NCBI GenBank assembly: GCA_965224225.1
Contig: CBDCZF010000012.1
Location: 124,001 to 188,000, forward strand
Source of the DNA: CAJQQK01 sp965224225
Lineage (GTDB): Bacteria > Pseudomonadota > Alphaproteobacteria > Rhizobiales > Hyphomicrobiaceae
Direction: 5' to 3'
Length of the DNA: 64,000 nt
Part shown: piece after piece, positions 55,196-63,847 of the stretch
Layout: each line of letters begins with the position of its first letter
Numbering within the stretch: the stretch's first letter is position 1
The notes under the pieces: model-generated
Told to the model about the DNA's origin: nothing
Seen by the model: the letters and a program-made list of their open reading frames with translations, nothing else
Databases searched by the model: none
Made by a program: the position numbers and the translations under genes

Positions 55196-55693
55196 ATGGG
55201 CGCTGTCCAAGGCATTCGGGAGAGAGCGCAATTCGGTTGCGCTCTCTCCTTTTTGTTTGTTGTGTGCATCATGGCCTTCCTGGGTTCGACATCGGCCGAT
55301 GCCGGTATGCGCAAGGACCGGTTAACCGTGGTGACGGAAACCGGTCGGCACGAATTCGCGATCGAGGTTGCTGAGACCGAAGCCGATAAGGCGCTGGGCC
55401 TGATGTACCGCACATCGCTCGACAGGCGCGCCGGCATGCTGTTTGCCTACAAGAAGCCCTTCGAGATTACGATGTGGATGAAGAACACCTACATTTCGCT
55501 CGACATGATCTTCATCCGGCCGGACGGTATCGTGCATCGGATTGCGCGGCGGACGGAGCCGTTTTCGGAAGCCGTGATTGCGTCCCGGGGCGACGTCTCC
55601 GCCGTGCTCGAAGTCATCGCCGGCGTTGCCGATGAGATTGGCCTGAAGCCCGGCGACCGGATCGAACATGCCGTCTTTGGCACCAAGAAATGA
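55196..55693 (+). CDS. DUF192 family exported protein
   Basis: 165 residues if started at ATG 55196. The h-region CALSFLFVVCIMAFLGSTSADA then has a basic n-region, as a signal peptide needs; a start at ATG 55271 would lose it. The DUF192 core is obvious: EVAETEADKALGLMYRTSLD, GMLFAYKKPFEITMWMKNTY, ISLDMIFIRPDGIV and the terminal GLKPGDRIEHAVF. Periplasmic, function unknown. The cold-shock terminator overlaps its first codons, so either a promoter inside the hairpin region or read-through must feed this gene. Confidence 0.85.
   Translation: MGAVQGIRERAQFGCALSFLFVVCIMAFLGSTSADAGMRKDRLTVVTETGRHEFAIEVAETEADKALGLMYRTSLDRRAGMLFAYKKPFEITMWMKNTYISLDMIFIRPDGIVHRIARRTEPFSEAVIASRGDVSAVLEVIAGVADEIGLKPGDRIEHAVFGTKK
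55219..55258 (+). terminator. Strong rho-independent terminator after the cold-shock gene
   Basis: Perfect 13-bp stem GGAGAGAGCGCAA / TTGCGCTCTCTCC with loop TTCGG, followed by TTTTTGTTTGTT. It is 36 nt after the cold-shock stop and lies within the first codons of the downstream DUF192 frame. Confidence 0.9.
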
Positions 55694-55735
55694 CGACTTT
55701 CTAGGGTCAGAAAATCCAAACTGGCGACATTTTCG

Positions 55736-55763
55736 TTGACACATAAAGATATGTTTATATGTT
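55736..55763 (+). promoter_or_regulatory. Promoter and overlapping palindromic operator of the methyltransferase-metF operon
   Basis: TTGACA (55736-55741), 16-nt spacer, then TATGTT (55758-55763). Between them lies the palindrome ATAAA-GATATG-TTTAT (55743-55758), which spans exactly the promoter spacer. ArsR-type repressors commonly bind such sites, and the first gene encodes an ArsR-methyltransferase fusion, so autoregulation is likely. It resembles the ATAAAGATAT-type site I recall for SAH-responsive ArsR regulators of methionine genes, which is from memory. Confidence 0.6.
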
Positions 55764-55835
55764 TACCTTGCGCTCCCCTGCTATCCCGGAGCGTGCGGTT
55801 GACGACTTGTGTTGATCATAAGGAATGCTCGCTTG

Positions 55836-56861
55836 ATGAGCCCGGTGCTTAGCGCTGAAAGCGGTTTGGCAGCCCTCAGGGCGATTGCCGAACCGACGCG
55901 TTTGCGCATCATCATTTTGCTGGCGACTGGCGAGTTGACCGTCAAGGACCTGACCCGGGTTCTGGGCCAGAGCCAGCCACGCATCTCGCGCCATTTGAAG
56001 CTGATGTACGATGCCGGTCTGCTGGCCCGCATTCAGGAGGGCAGTTGGGTCTACTTCCGCCTCTCTGATCATGATGCCGTCTCGAGCCTGCTGCGCGCCA
56101 TGGTCGACCGTTTCGACAGGGACGATGACGAATTCCGCCGGGACCGCGAACGTGCCGAGGAAATACGACGCGAACGCTCCGACCGGGCGCAGGCGTTTTT
56201 CGCCGCCCATGCCGCGCGCTGGGATGAATTGCGTGCGCTGCATGTCGATGAGCGGGAGGTAGAAGCGCGCATTCAAAGCCTGGTCGGTGATGTCGAGGGC
56301 GATCTGGTTGTTGATCTCGGCACCGGAACCGGCCGCATCCTGGAATTGCTTGCCGGCCGCTTTCGCCGGGCCATTGGTGTCGACACCAATCCGGAGATGC
56401 TCGGTTATGCCCGTGCACGCACGCAGTCCGAGCGTTATGCCCATGTCCAGATCCGGCACGGTGACATCTGCCATCTGGCAATTGGCGAACGTTCGGCCGA
56501 TCTCGTGACCATCCACCAGGTTCTGCACTACCTGGCCGATCCCCGAGCCGCGCTGCGGGAGGCTGCCCGCATCCTGCGCCCCAGTGCAAGGTTGCTGGTG
56601 GTTGATTTCTCAGCCCACCAGATCGACCGCCTGCGCGACGAGTTCGCCCATCAGCGCCTCGGTTTTTCGAACGAGCAGATGACCGCCTGGCTGGAAGAGG
56701 TGGGTCTTGCCTTGGATGCCCACGAAGAACTGCCGCCTGCAAGAGTTGCCTCACCGCTCGACGGTGAGGGTCTGACGGTTTCGTTGTGGCTGGCGGTGCG
56801 CCACCAGTCCGGCCAGTTGGAACGCACACAAACAGAACGAATATTGGAGATGGCACGATGA
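55836..56861 (+). CDS. ArsR-type HTH fused to SAM-dependent methyltransferase
   Basis: 341 residues from ATG 55836 (AAGGA 11 nt upstream). Residues 1-100 are an ArsR winged helix (LRAIAEPTRLRIIILLATGE, VLGQSQPRISRHLKLMYDAG, GSWVYFRLSDHD). Residues about 140-320 are a class I methyltransferase: VVDLGTGTGRILELLA (SAM-binding loop), GVDTNPEMLGYARAR, HQVLHYLADPRAALREAARI. In alphaproteobacteria this fusion precedes metF and is thought to sense SAM/SAH in the methionine cycle. The stop overlaps metF's start. A palindrome covers its promoter. It could be a regulator only, using the methyltransferase fold as a sensor. Confidence 0.9.
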   Translation: MSPVLSAESGLAALRAIAEPTRLRIIILLATGELTVKDLTRVLGQSQPRISRHLKLMYDAGLLARIQEGSWVYFRLSDHDAVSSLLRAMVDRFDRDDDEFRRDRERAEEIRRERSDRAQAFFAAHAARWDELRALHVDEREVEARIQSLVGDVEGDLVVDLGTGTGRILELLAGRFRRAIGVDTNPEMLGYARARTQSERYAHVQIRHGDICHLAIGERSADLVTIHQVLHYLADPRAALREAARILRPSARLLVVDFSAHQIDRLRDEFAHQRLGFSNEQMTAWLEEVGLALDAHEELPPARVASPLDGEGLTVSLWLAVRHQSGQLERTQTERILEMAR

Positions 56862-57784
56862 ACGATATGCAGAATCGCGAACGCAAAAGCCGTCTCATCG
56901 GCACCGGCGACATCAAGGTGTCATTCGAGTTCTTTCCGCCAAAGACGGCGAAGCTCGAGGAGTCGCTGTGGCGCGCCGTCGACCGTCTCGGCCCGCTGGA
57001 GCCGGAGTTCGTGTCGGTCACCTATGGTGCCGGCGGCTCGACCCGCGAGCGCACGCACAAGACGCTTGCGACCATGCTGCATGCCACCGAGCTCAAGCCC
57101 GCGGGTCATCTGACCTGCGTCGGCGCCACGCGCGAAGAGATCGACGCCGTCATCCGCAGCTACTGGCACATCGGCGTCCGCCATATCGTGGCCCTGCGCG
57201 GTGATCCGCCTGAAGGTCTGGATGCCCCCTACGAGCCGCATCCCGGCGGCTATGCCAACGCAGCCGAACTGGTCGCCGGCATCCGCGCGATTGCAGACTT
57301 CGACGTATCGGTTGGTGGCTATCCGGAGATGCATCCGCAAAGCCCGTCGCTCATTGCGGACCTCGACAATCTCAAAGCCAAGGTCGATGCAGGTGCCAAC
57401 CGGATCATCACGCAGTTCTTTTTCGACAATTCGCATTTCCTGCGTTTCGTCGAGCGCGCGCGGGCGCACGGGATCTGGTGTCCGATCGTGCCGGGCATCG
57501 TGCCGATTCACAACTTTGCCCAGGTCGCCAAGTTCTCTGCCTCGTGCGGCACGACGATGCCGTCCTGGCTCGCGCATCGCTTCGAGGGACTTGGTGATGA
57601 TCAGGCCACAACGCATCTGGTTGCGGCTGCGGTTGCCGCCGAGCAGGTCATGGATCTCGTCGATCACGGCATCCAGACCTTCCATCTCTACACGCTCAAC
57701 CGCGCCGACCTCGCTTATGCCATTTGCCATCTGCTGGGCCTGCGCTCGAAGCAGGACACCAACGGCCACAAGGCCATTGCCTAG
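56858..57784 (+). CDS. metF: 5,10-methylenetetrahydrofolate reductase
   Basis: 308 residues; ATG overlaps the upstream stop (ATGA). TIM-barrel MetF signatures: VSFEFFPPKTAKLEESLW, EFVSVTYGAGGSTRERT, HLTCVGATREEIDAVI, RHIVALRGDPPEG, DAGANRIITQFFFDN and the C-terminal TFHLYTLNRADLAYAICHLL. FAD-dependent; makes 5-methyl-THF, the methyl donor for MetH. Cotranscribed with the ArsR-methyltransferase gene. Confidence 0.96.
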   Translation: MNDMQNRERKSRLIGTGDIKVSFEFFPPKTAKLEESLWRAVDRLGPLEPEFVSVTYGAGGSTRERTHKTLATMLHATELKPAGHLTCVGATREEIDAVIRSYWHIGVRHIVALRGDPPEGLDAPYEPHPGGYANAAELVAGIRAIADFDVSVGGYPEMHPQSPSLIADLDNLKAKVDAGANRIITQFFFDNSHFLRFVERARAHGIWCPIVPGIVPIHNFAQVAKFSASCGTTMPSWLAHRFEGLGDDQATTHLVAAAVAAEQVMDLVDHGIQTFHLYTLNRADLAYAICHLLGLRSKQDTNGHKAIA

Positions 57785-57931
57785 CTGGTTGGGTCATCCG
57801 GCCTGCGCGGGCTGAGTAGCACACACCGTCAATAAAGTTGGTCTTCTCATCAAGGTAGTTCGTGCAATCGCACAGTGCTGATCGCATGATTGGTTCAGTG
57901 CGTGTCTGGCGAAACCTCGGGAGGATAACGC

Positions 57932-58468
57932 GTGAGTTCCGGGTCGGTATTCGAATTCAGCGGTCATATCGAGTTGGTCGCCGAAATGCGTTCAGGCCTG
58001 CCGACCAATGAAGACGAGGCGTCGCGCCGCAGAAGCCGGCTCAACGATGTGATGATCGTTCTGGAGCACGACCTCGACACGCTGGAACGCCGGCTTGCTC
58101 AAATTCTCGGTGACGCATTGGCGCCGGCCAAGCTGCACAAGCTCAGGATCGCGCTCAATTCCGATGCGCCGAAGCTTCAGGTCACGGCCGAGGTCGCCAC
58201 TGCCAGCCGAAAGGCGGTTCGATTGAGCAGGTCGGCACAGGACACCCTCGAAGGCGCCATCGCGCAGACCATAACCAGCGCCATTCTCGAGCGCGTCCGC
58301 ACCGGTGAGGTCAGGCGCTGGACGCCGCGCGTAACGGTCGAGACGAAGAGGCAGGCACGAGCATCTTCCCGGGCAAATGCATCGCGGTCGATATGGCTGA
58401 AAACGCTGATGTGGCTGCTTGCTGCCGTTATCCTGGCAACGGTGTATATGATGCTGCGCCCGATCTGA
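57932..58468 (+). CDS. Tail-anchored protein of unknown function
   Basis: 178 residues, GTG start behind GGGAGGATAACGC. The first ~150 residues are soluble and charged (DVMIVLEHDLDTLERRLAQI, LGDALAPAKLHKLRIALNS) with weak beta-rich sequence (KLQVTAEVATASRKAVRLSR). A basic stretch then precedes one C-terminal membrane helix (LKTLMWLLAAVILATVYMML), so the protein is likely tail-anchored in the inner membrane. Not recognised. Followed by another membrane protein gene. Confidence 0.62.
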   Translation: MSSGSVFEFSGHIELVAEMRSGLPTNEDEASRRRSRLNDVMIVLEHDLDTLERRLAQILGDALAPAKLHKLRIALNSDAPKLQVTAEVATASRKAVRLSRSAQDTLEGAIAQTITSAILERVRTGEVRRWTPRVTVETKRQARASSRANASRSIWLKTLMWLLAAVILATVYMMLRPI

Positions 58469-58569
58469 CACTCGGGAAGAGGGCCCACAACGTTCACGCC
58501 TCAGACCGCCACTGTCGTTGACATGTTTGGCCGGCTGTTACAAAGGCTGGGTCAATTTGGAGCTTGAGC

Positions 58570-58920
58570 ATGGCTGCACGAATTCTACTGATCGTCATTC
58601 AACTTCTCGTGGCCTGGTTTGCCGCGCCGCAAATCATGAAGTTCGTTCCCCATCTCGGCGTCCTAAACACCTTCATACTGGCATTTGTATTTGCCATTCT
58701 GGTTTGGGTGATCGGCGTGGTCTTTGGCACGTTTTTGAAAGACGTCGGCCAGCCATCACCGTCGGCGCTGGTCGTATCGTTTGGGCTTGCCGTCGTCATG
58801 GCGGCCCTGGTTCTGATGCCTGCGTTCGAAAACGTGATCCTGAATACGCCGGCAAAAGACTTGCCGCGGGACGCTTTCCTGCTGATAGGCGCCGTGCTCG
58901 GGTGCACGATCAAGCGCTGA
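58570..58920 (+). CDS. Small integral membrane protein, unknown
   Basis: 116 residues from ATG 58570, GGAG 10 nt upstream. Four hydrophobic helices can be read: ILLIVIQLLVAWFAA, VLNTFILAFVFAILVWVIGV, SALVVSFGLAVVMAALVLMP, and a C-terminal DAFLLIGAVLGCTIKR. No catalytic motif. Converges with the PRC-barrel gene across a strong hairpin. Confidence 0.65.
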   Translation: MAARILLIVIQLLVAWFAAPQIMKFVPHLGVLNTFILAFVFAILVWVIGVVFGTFLKDVGQPSPSALVVSFGLAVVMAALVLMPAFENVILNTPAKDLPRDAFLLIGAVLGCTIKR

Positions 58921-58965
58921 AAGAATGAGCCGGGATACTGCCGGGATTTCGGATCGACAATTGGT

Positions 58966-58996
58966 CCGGCGAGGCTGACAGACATTGCCTCGCCGG
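58966..58996. terminator. Hairpin between convergent genes, candidate bidirectional terminator
   Basis: Perfect 10-bp stem CCGGCGAGGC (58966-58975) / GCCTCGCCGG (58987-58996), 11-nt loop. It sits between convergent stops at 58920 and 59005. T-richness after the stem is modest (CTCTTCGATTACT), so terminator strength is uncertain. Confidence 0.5.
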
Positions 58997-59004
58997 CTCT
59001 TCGA

Positions 59005-59610
59005 TTACTGGGTCTTGGTGGAGTCCTTGGCTTTGTCGATCGTCTCTTGAACCTTTTCCTTGGCAGCCTGATAGGCCTCACCGGCCTTTTCCTTTGCCGC
59101 CTCATAAGCCGGGCCGACCTTTTCCTTGGCCTTCTTGTAGGCATCCGACGTTGTATCGGAGGTTTTGGCGGCCAGTTCCTTGGCCTTGCGCGTCACCCGT
59201 TCGAAGAACGATTTCGGCGGCCGGGCGCGTTCGAACTTTGGCAGGGACTTGAGCAGTGCCTTGTTGGCCTGAGGCAGGGTGATGACCTGCTTGCCGCCGT
59301 CGTCCTCGAATTCAAGCGCGCTATAACGCACGCCGATGCGCTTTTCACCGAGGCCGAGCACACCGCCGACGCCGATGATCACACCTTCGACCTGGTTGAA
59401 TTCGTTGAGGATGAGGTCCTCGATATCGCCGAAGATCTTGCCATTGCCGTCCTGCACCGATGCGCCGAGTAACAGGTCGCGGGCGAGATACTGTGTGGTG
59501 TTCTGGCGCTTGATGAACACACCTTCCGGCATCGCCGGATCGGCAGCGTTGACGGCTGCCGGCGTAATGGCAAACAATGCCAGCGCCAGCGCCATGATGA
59601 ATTGCTTCAT
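59005..59610 (-). CDS. Exported PRC-barrel protein with Lys/Ala-rich helical tail
   Basis: 201 residues from ATG 59610 (AGGAG upstream). Signal peptide QFIMALALALFAITPAAVNA. PRC-barrel domain at about 35-120 (ARDLLLGASVQDGNGKIFGD, IEDLILNEFNQVEGVIIGVG, RIGVRYSALEFEDDGGKQVI). The last ~70 residues are an amphipathic Lys/Ala repeat (AYEAAKEKAGEAYQAAKEKV) like LEA or apolipoprotein helices, suggesting envelope or peptidoglycan contact or a stress role. PRC-barrels usually act in protein-protein contact. Exact role unknown. Confidence 0.82.
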   Translation of the reverse strand: MKQFIMALALALFAITPAAVNAADPAMPEGVFIKRQNTTQYLARDLLLGASVQDGNGKIFGDIEDLILNEFNQVEGVIIGVGGVLGLGEKRIGVRYSALEFEDDGGKQVITLPQANKALLKSLPKFERARPPKSFFERVTRKAKELAAKTSDTTSDAYKKAKEKVGPAYEAAKEKAGEAYQAAKEKVQETIDKAKDSTKTQ

Positions 59611-59922
59611 GATCGTTTCTCCTGCTTGATCAAACTGTGAACGCGTTGCAGCGGTCCAGCGGTGCGTGTACCGGACCAACCTGCGTGTCTGTGACCTAAT
59701 CACCATATGCGGCGGCGACAAGACAACGGCGTGCACAGATGTCATGCCATTTCGTCGCTAATTGTCGCTGCGAAAAGTGCGCACAACCATGCTGAAAAGT
59801 CGCATTTTGCAGCATCATTGGGCTATAAGCGGGGCACAAGAATCGAGAGACACGCGCGACCCGGTCGGGGTGGCGATCATATCGGACAGGGCCCGTGGGC
59901 AAGATTGTTGCAGGTGACCTGA
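59611..59922. other. Divergent region between PRC-barrel gene and gyrA
   Basis: 312 nt. The clearest element is a near-palindrome ATGCTG-AAAA-GTCGCA-TTTT-G-CAGCAT (59789-59815), about 108 nt before the gyrA start. A TATAAG lies at 59824-59829 but has no -35 at proper spacing. Both promoters must be here; neither can be assigned with confidence. Confidence 0.45.
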
Positions 59923-62709
59923 TTGGCTGACGAAGACACCCCTGAGAACGGGCCTGCCGGCGGCGGCAGCGACGATGTGCGCGCAATCTCCATCGTCGAT
60001 GAAATGAAGCGATCGTATCTCGATTACGCGATGAGCGTGATCGTCTCCCGTGCGCTGCCGGATGTCCGCGACGGCCTCAAGCCCGTGCATCGCCGCATCC
60101 TGTACGGCATGCACGAGATGGGCATCCATTGGAACCGGTCGTATAAGAAATCCGCTCGCGTCGTCGGCGACGTGATGGGTAAGTACCATCCGCACGGCGA
60201 CGGTGCGATCTACGATGCGCTCGTCCGCCTGGCGCAGGATTTCTCGATGCGCCTCCCGCTGATCGACGGGCAGGGCAACTTCGGCTCGGTCGATGGCGAT
60301 CCGCCGGCCGCCATGCGCTACACCGAGTGCCGGCTCGCCAAGGTCGCCGAAAGCCTTCTCGACGACCTCGACAAGGACACCATCGACTTTCAGGAAAACT
60401 ACGACGGCAACGAGCGCGAGCCATCCGTGTTGCCGGCCAAGTTTCCGAACCTGCTGGTCAACGGCGCCGGCGGTATCGCGGTCGGCATGGCAACCAACAT
60501 ACCGCCGCACAACCTCGGCGAAGTGATCGACGCCTCGATCGCCTTCCTCGACAATCCTGAGATGACGGTCGAGGATCTCTGCGAAATCGTAACCGGGCCC
60601 GATTTCCCAACTGGTGCGACGATCCTCGGACGCGGCGGCATTCGGGCCGCCTACATGAAGGGGCGCGGTTCGATCGTGATGCGTTCGCGCGTCGAGGTCG
60701 AAGAGATCCGCAAGGACCGCCAGGCGCTGATCGTCACGGCGATCCCCTATCAGGTTAACAAGCGCGTGCTGATCGAGCGCATCGCCGATCTGGTGCGCGA
60801 CAAGCGCATCGAGGGCATTGCCGATATCTGGGACGAGTCGAGCCGCGACGGCATGCGGATCGTCATCATGCTGAAGCGTGATGCGGTTGCCGACGTCGTC
60901 CTCAACCAGCTCTGGCGCTATTCGGACCTGCAGACCTCGTTCGGTGCCAACATGCTTGCCCTCAACGGCGGCCGGCCCGAGCAGATGACATTGCGCGACA
61001 TGATCAGCGCGTTCTGTGCGTTCCGCGAAGAGGTCGTCACCCGGCGCACCAAGTTCCTGCTGAACCGGGCGCGCAACCGCGCGCACGTGCTGGTTGGCCT
61101 GGCGATCGCGGTTGCCAACATCGATGAGGTCATCAATCTCATCCGCCGAGCCCCGACGCCGGGCGAGGCACGCGAACAATTGATGGCACGGGACTGGCCG
61201 GCAAAGGACGTGGCACCTCTGATCGAGTTGATCGCCGATCCGCGACACCGCCTGAATGAAGACGGTACCGTCAAGCTCTCCCAGGAACAGGCCCAGGCGA
61301 TCCTCGATTTGCGCCTGCAGCGTCTGACTGCTCTCGGCCGTGACGAGATCGGCGATGACCTCAAGAAAATCGCCGAGGAGATCAAGGACTACCTCGCGAT
61401 CCTGGCCTCCCGCGCACGCGTCATCGATATCATCAAGGGCGAACTCAACGAAATCCGCGATGAGTTCGCAACGCCGCGCAAGACCGAGATCCTCGATATC
61501 GAGGGCGATGTCGACGACGAGTCGCTCATCCAGCGCGAGGACGTCGTCGTCACCGTCACGCATCGCGGCTACATCAAGCGTGTGCCGCTCGCCACCTATC
61601 GTGCACAGCGCCGCGGCGGCAAAGGGCGCTCAGGATTGACGACGCGGGATGAGGATTTCGTTACCCAGATCTTCATCACGTCGACGCATACGCCGGTGCT
61701 GTTCTTTTCATCACGCGGCATGGTCTACCGCATGAAGGTCTGGCGGTTGCCGGCAGCGACTCCGCAGTCGGTCGGCAAGGCGCTGATCAACTTGCTGCCG
61801 TTGCAGCAGGACGAGGTGATCACCAGCATTCTGCTGCTGCCCGAAGATGCCGAATCCTGGGGTTCGCTGGAACTGATGTTTGCCACCAAGAGCGGCAACG
61901 TGCGGCGCAACAGCCTGGCTGACTTCGAGAACATCAATCGCAGCGGTAAGATCGCGATGAAGCTCGATGAGGGTGATCAAATCGTTCACGTCGCAATCTG
62001 CACGCCGCATGACGATGTACAACTCACCACGTCCATCGGCCAGTGCATCCGCTTTCCGGCGACCGATGTGCGTGTCTTCAAGGGGCGCGATTCGACGGGC
62101 GTACGCGGCATTCGCCTCGACAAGGACGCCGAGGTCATCTCGATGTCGATCCTCAATCACGTCGAGGCGTCGCCGGCCGAGCGCAGCGCGTACGTCAAAC
62201 ATGCCGCAGCGTTGCGGCGTGCCCAGACCGGTGAGGAGGGTGACGAGCCGGTCGAATTCGAAGCTGAAGTCGATGATGATGAGGCCGGTGATGCGGAACT
62301 CTCATCGGAACGTTTTGCCGAACTCTCGGGCCGCGAACAATTTGTGCTGACGATTTCCGAGCATGGCTTCGGCAAGCGTTCATCGGCCTACGAGTATCGC
62401 GTTTCGGGCCGCGGCGGCAAAGGTATCGCTGCAATGGTCGTCAACGAACGCAACGGGCCGCTGGTCGCCTCATTCCCGATCGAGGATGGCGACCAGATCA
62501 TGCTGGTGACCGATGCCGGCAAGCTGATCCGTTGTCCGATCGACGATATCCGCATCGCCTCGCGCAACACGCAAGGTGTGCGCATCTTCCGCACCGACAA
62601 GAACGAGCGCGTCGTTTCTGTCGAGCGTATTTCGGAGGAGGCACTCGGCGAGGACGATGATGACGGCGGCGCCGATGGTAGTGGCGGGGACGAAGCCGCC
62701 GACGAATAG
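59923..62709 (+). CDS. gyrA: DNA gyrase subunit A
   Basis: 928 residues, probable TTG start (MADEDTPENGPAG; GCAGGTGA upstream), usual for this group. Catalytic Y133 (AAMRYTECRLAK). The GyrA box QRRGGKGRSGL in the C-terminal pinwheel confirms gyrase, not topoisomerase IV. The C-terminus is an acidic tail (EDDDDGGADGSGGDEAADE). The quinolone-determining segment reads HGDGAIYDAL: the E. coli Ser83 position is Gly94, and Asp87 is kept as Asp98. An insertion of acidic residues occurs near 760-800. Introduces negative supercoils with GyrB. Confidence 0.96.
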   Translation: MADEDTPENGPAGGGSDDVRAISIVDEMKRSYLDYAMSVIVSRALPDVRDGLKPVHRRILYGMHEMGIHWNRSYKKSARVVGDVMGKYHPHGDGAIYDALVRLAQDFSMRLPLIDGQGNFGSVDGDPPAAMRYTECRLAKVAESLLDDLDKDTIDFQENYDGNEREPSVLPAKFPNLLVNGAGGIAVGMATNIPPHNLGEVIDASIAFLDNPEMTVEDLCEIVTGPDFPTGATILGRGGIRAAYMKGRGSIVMRSRVEVEEIRKDRQALIVTAIPYQVNKRVLIERIADLVRDKRIEGIADIWDESSRDGMRIVIMLKRDAVADVVLNQLWRYSDLQTSFGANMLALNGGRPEQMTLRDMISAFCAFREEVVTRRTKFLLNRARNRAHVLVGLAIAVANIDEVINLIRRAPTPGEAREQLMARDWPAKDVAPLIELIADPRHRLNEDGTVKLSQEQAQAILDLRLQRLTALGRDEIGDDLKKIAEEIKDYLAILASRARVIDIIKGELNEIRDEFATPRKTEILDIEGDVDDESLIQREDVVVTVTHRGYIKRVPLATYRAQRRGGKGRSGLTTRDEDFVTQIFITSTHTPVLFFSSRGMVYRMKVWRLPAATPQSVGKALINLLPLQQDEVITSILLLPEDAESWGSLELMFATKSGNVRRNSLADFENINRSGKIAMKLDEGDQIVHVAICTPHDDVQLTTSIGQCIRFPATDVRVFKGRDSTGVRGIRLDKDAEVISMSILNHVEASPAERSAYVKHAAALRRAQTGEEGDEPVEFEAEVDDDEAGDAELSSERFAELSGREQFVLTISEHGFGKRSSAYEYRVSGRGGKGIAAMVVNERNGPLVASFPIEDGDQIMLVTDAGKLIRCPIDDIRIASRNTQGVRIFRTDKNERVVSVERISEEALGEDDDDGGADGSGGDEAADE

Positions 62710-62742
62710 CATTCGAGTGGGTTAGGCTGCGGCCTGGAGGGC

Positions 62743-63753
62743 TCAGCGGCATGCTTCGAGGCCAGTGTGGTTGCGCCTTGGCTTCAGATCATCGATCGTC
62801 AGGCGTTGGGCCGTCTTGGCGATGCAGCGCTGCAATTCGACATCCTCGAGGATGGGCACCATATCGCGCACCTTGGTGCCGATGAAGCGCCATGTCGGGG
62901 CTTCATTCGGACGGATCTTCGGCATCGTTTGTGTAAACGTTTGGGCCATGTTGGCAATTCGTGCCGTTGAGAGGGGATGGGTTGCCTCGGTGCGCAGATA
63001 CTTCTGCCATTGGGCCGGGCTTGCAAACTCGCCGCGGTGCGACATCGAATAGGCCTGTGCCTGGAAGAACAGAACGGCGCCCATCGGAGGCGTGTTCGTG
63101 CGCACCATCAGATCGAGCGCGAACTGGTCGGACTGCAGTTCGTCGGCTCGCGCCTGTTCGGTCGTGATCTGGCCGTAGGGTTTGTGGCGAAAGAGCAGGT
63201 GGCCGAGTTCGTGGGCCATGATGAAGGCGAAGGCTTCGTTGCGCAGTGCCAGCGATGTCGTATCGATGCCGCGTTCCTTGTAGGCCAGTTTCGGAACACC
63301 GAGCGCCGGCAGGATGGCCGGGAAACGTTCGTTCCGCCAATCGACGACGAGCTTGCGCCGTAGCATGGCGTAGTAGGTGTCGATCGTGCTGAGGCTGTAG
63401 TCCTTTGCATGCAGCCAGGCATAAGCCGTGGTCAGATCCTCGAGCTGCTTGAGAGAGAGGACAGGCATCACGACACGGCCGATGCCGTCCCGCCGATAGG
63501 CGTAGAAGTTCAGGAGCTGGCTGTCGGCATTGGGTTTCGGAAAGTCGAACTCGATCCGGCCGAGTTGCCGGCGCTCCTTGGCGGTCAGGGCGGGTTCGAG
63601 GGCGAGCCGGTAGATCTTGCCGACAGCCGTTGCGAGGCGTCCGGCATCGTTTGCGATTTCGGCTGGCGGATACATATCCTCGTAGGCGCGAACTCCGGTG
63701 CTCGCCGTCGCCAGGGCCAGCAGCCCGACCGCCATCAGTCTCCGCAACGCCAT
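62743..63753 (-). CDS. Exported HExxH metallopeptidase-like protein
   Basis: 336 residues from ATG 63753; a TTG further out gives no signal. Signal peptide LMAVGLLALATASTGVRA. The zinc motif is HELGH at 181-185 (FIMAHELGHLLFRHKPYG), with E205 and D209 (RADELQSDQFALDLM) as probable third ligand and support, similar to M48-type layout. C-terminal ATHPLSTARIANMAQTF also recalls M48 proteins (HPxxxxR). Periplasmic peptidase, substrate unknown. Converges with gyrA, 33 nt apart. Confidence 0.75.
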   Translation of the reverse strand: MALRRLMAVGLLALATASTGVRAYEDMYPPAEIANDAGRLATAVGKIYRLALEPALTAKERRQLGRIEFDFPKPNADSQLLNFYAYRRDGIGRVVMPVLSLKQLEDLTTAYAWLHAKDYSLSTIDTYYAMLRRKLVVDWRNERFPAILPALGVPKLAYKERGIDTTSLALRNEAFAFIMAHELGHLLFRHKPYGQITTEQARADELQSDQFALDLMVRTNTPPMGAVLFFQAQAYSMSHRGEFASPAQWQKYLRTEATHPLSTARIANMAQTFTQTMPKIRPNEAPTWRFIGTKVRDMVPILEDVELQRCIAKTAQRLTIDDLKPRRNHTGLEACR

Positions 63754-63847
63754 TGAACCCACTCTCAGGATCGGTTGATCTTGGCGTTTGCCTATCAAGC
63801 CAGTTTGTCAACCGTGCGGCTCGGGAGTTCGGGGCGACGTCGAAGCC

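Noticed and set aside
59824..59829. TATAAG as the gyrA -10
   Set aside because: The nearest -35-like hexamer (TTGCAG) is only 11 nt away, and the 17-nt position has no match.
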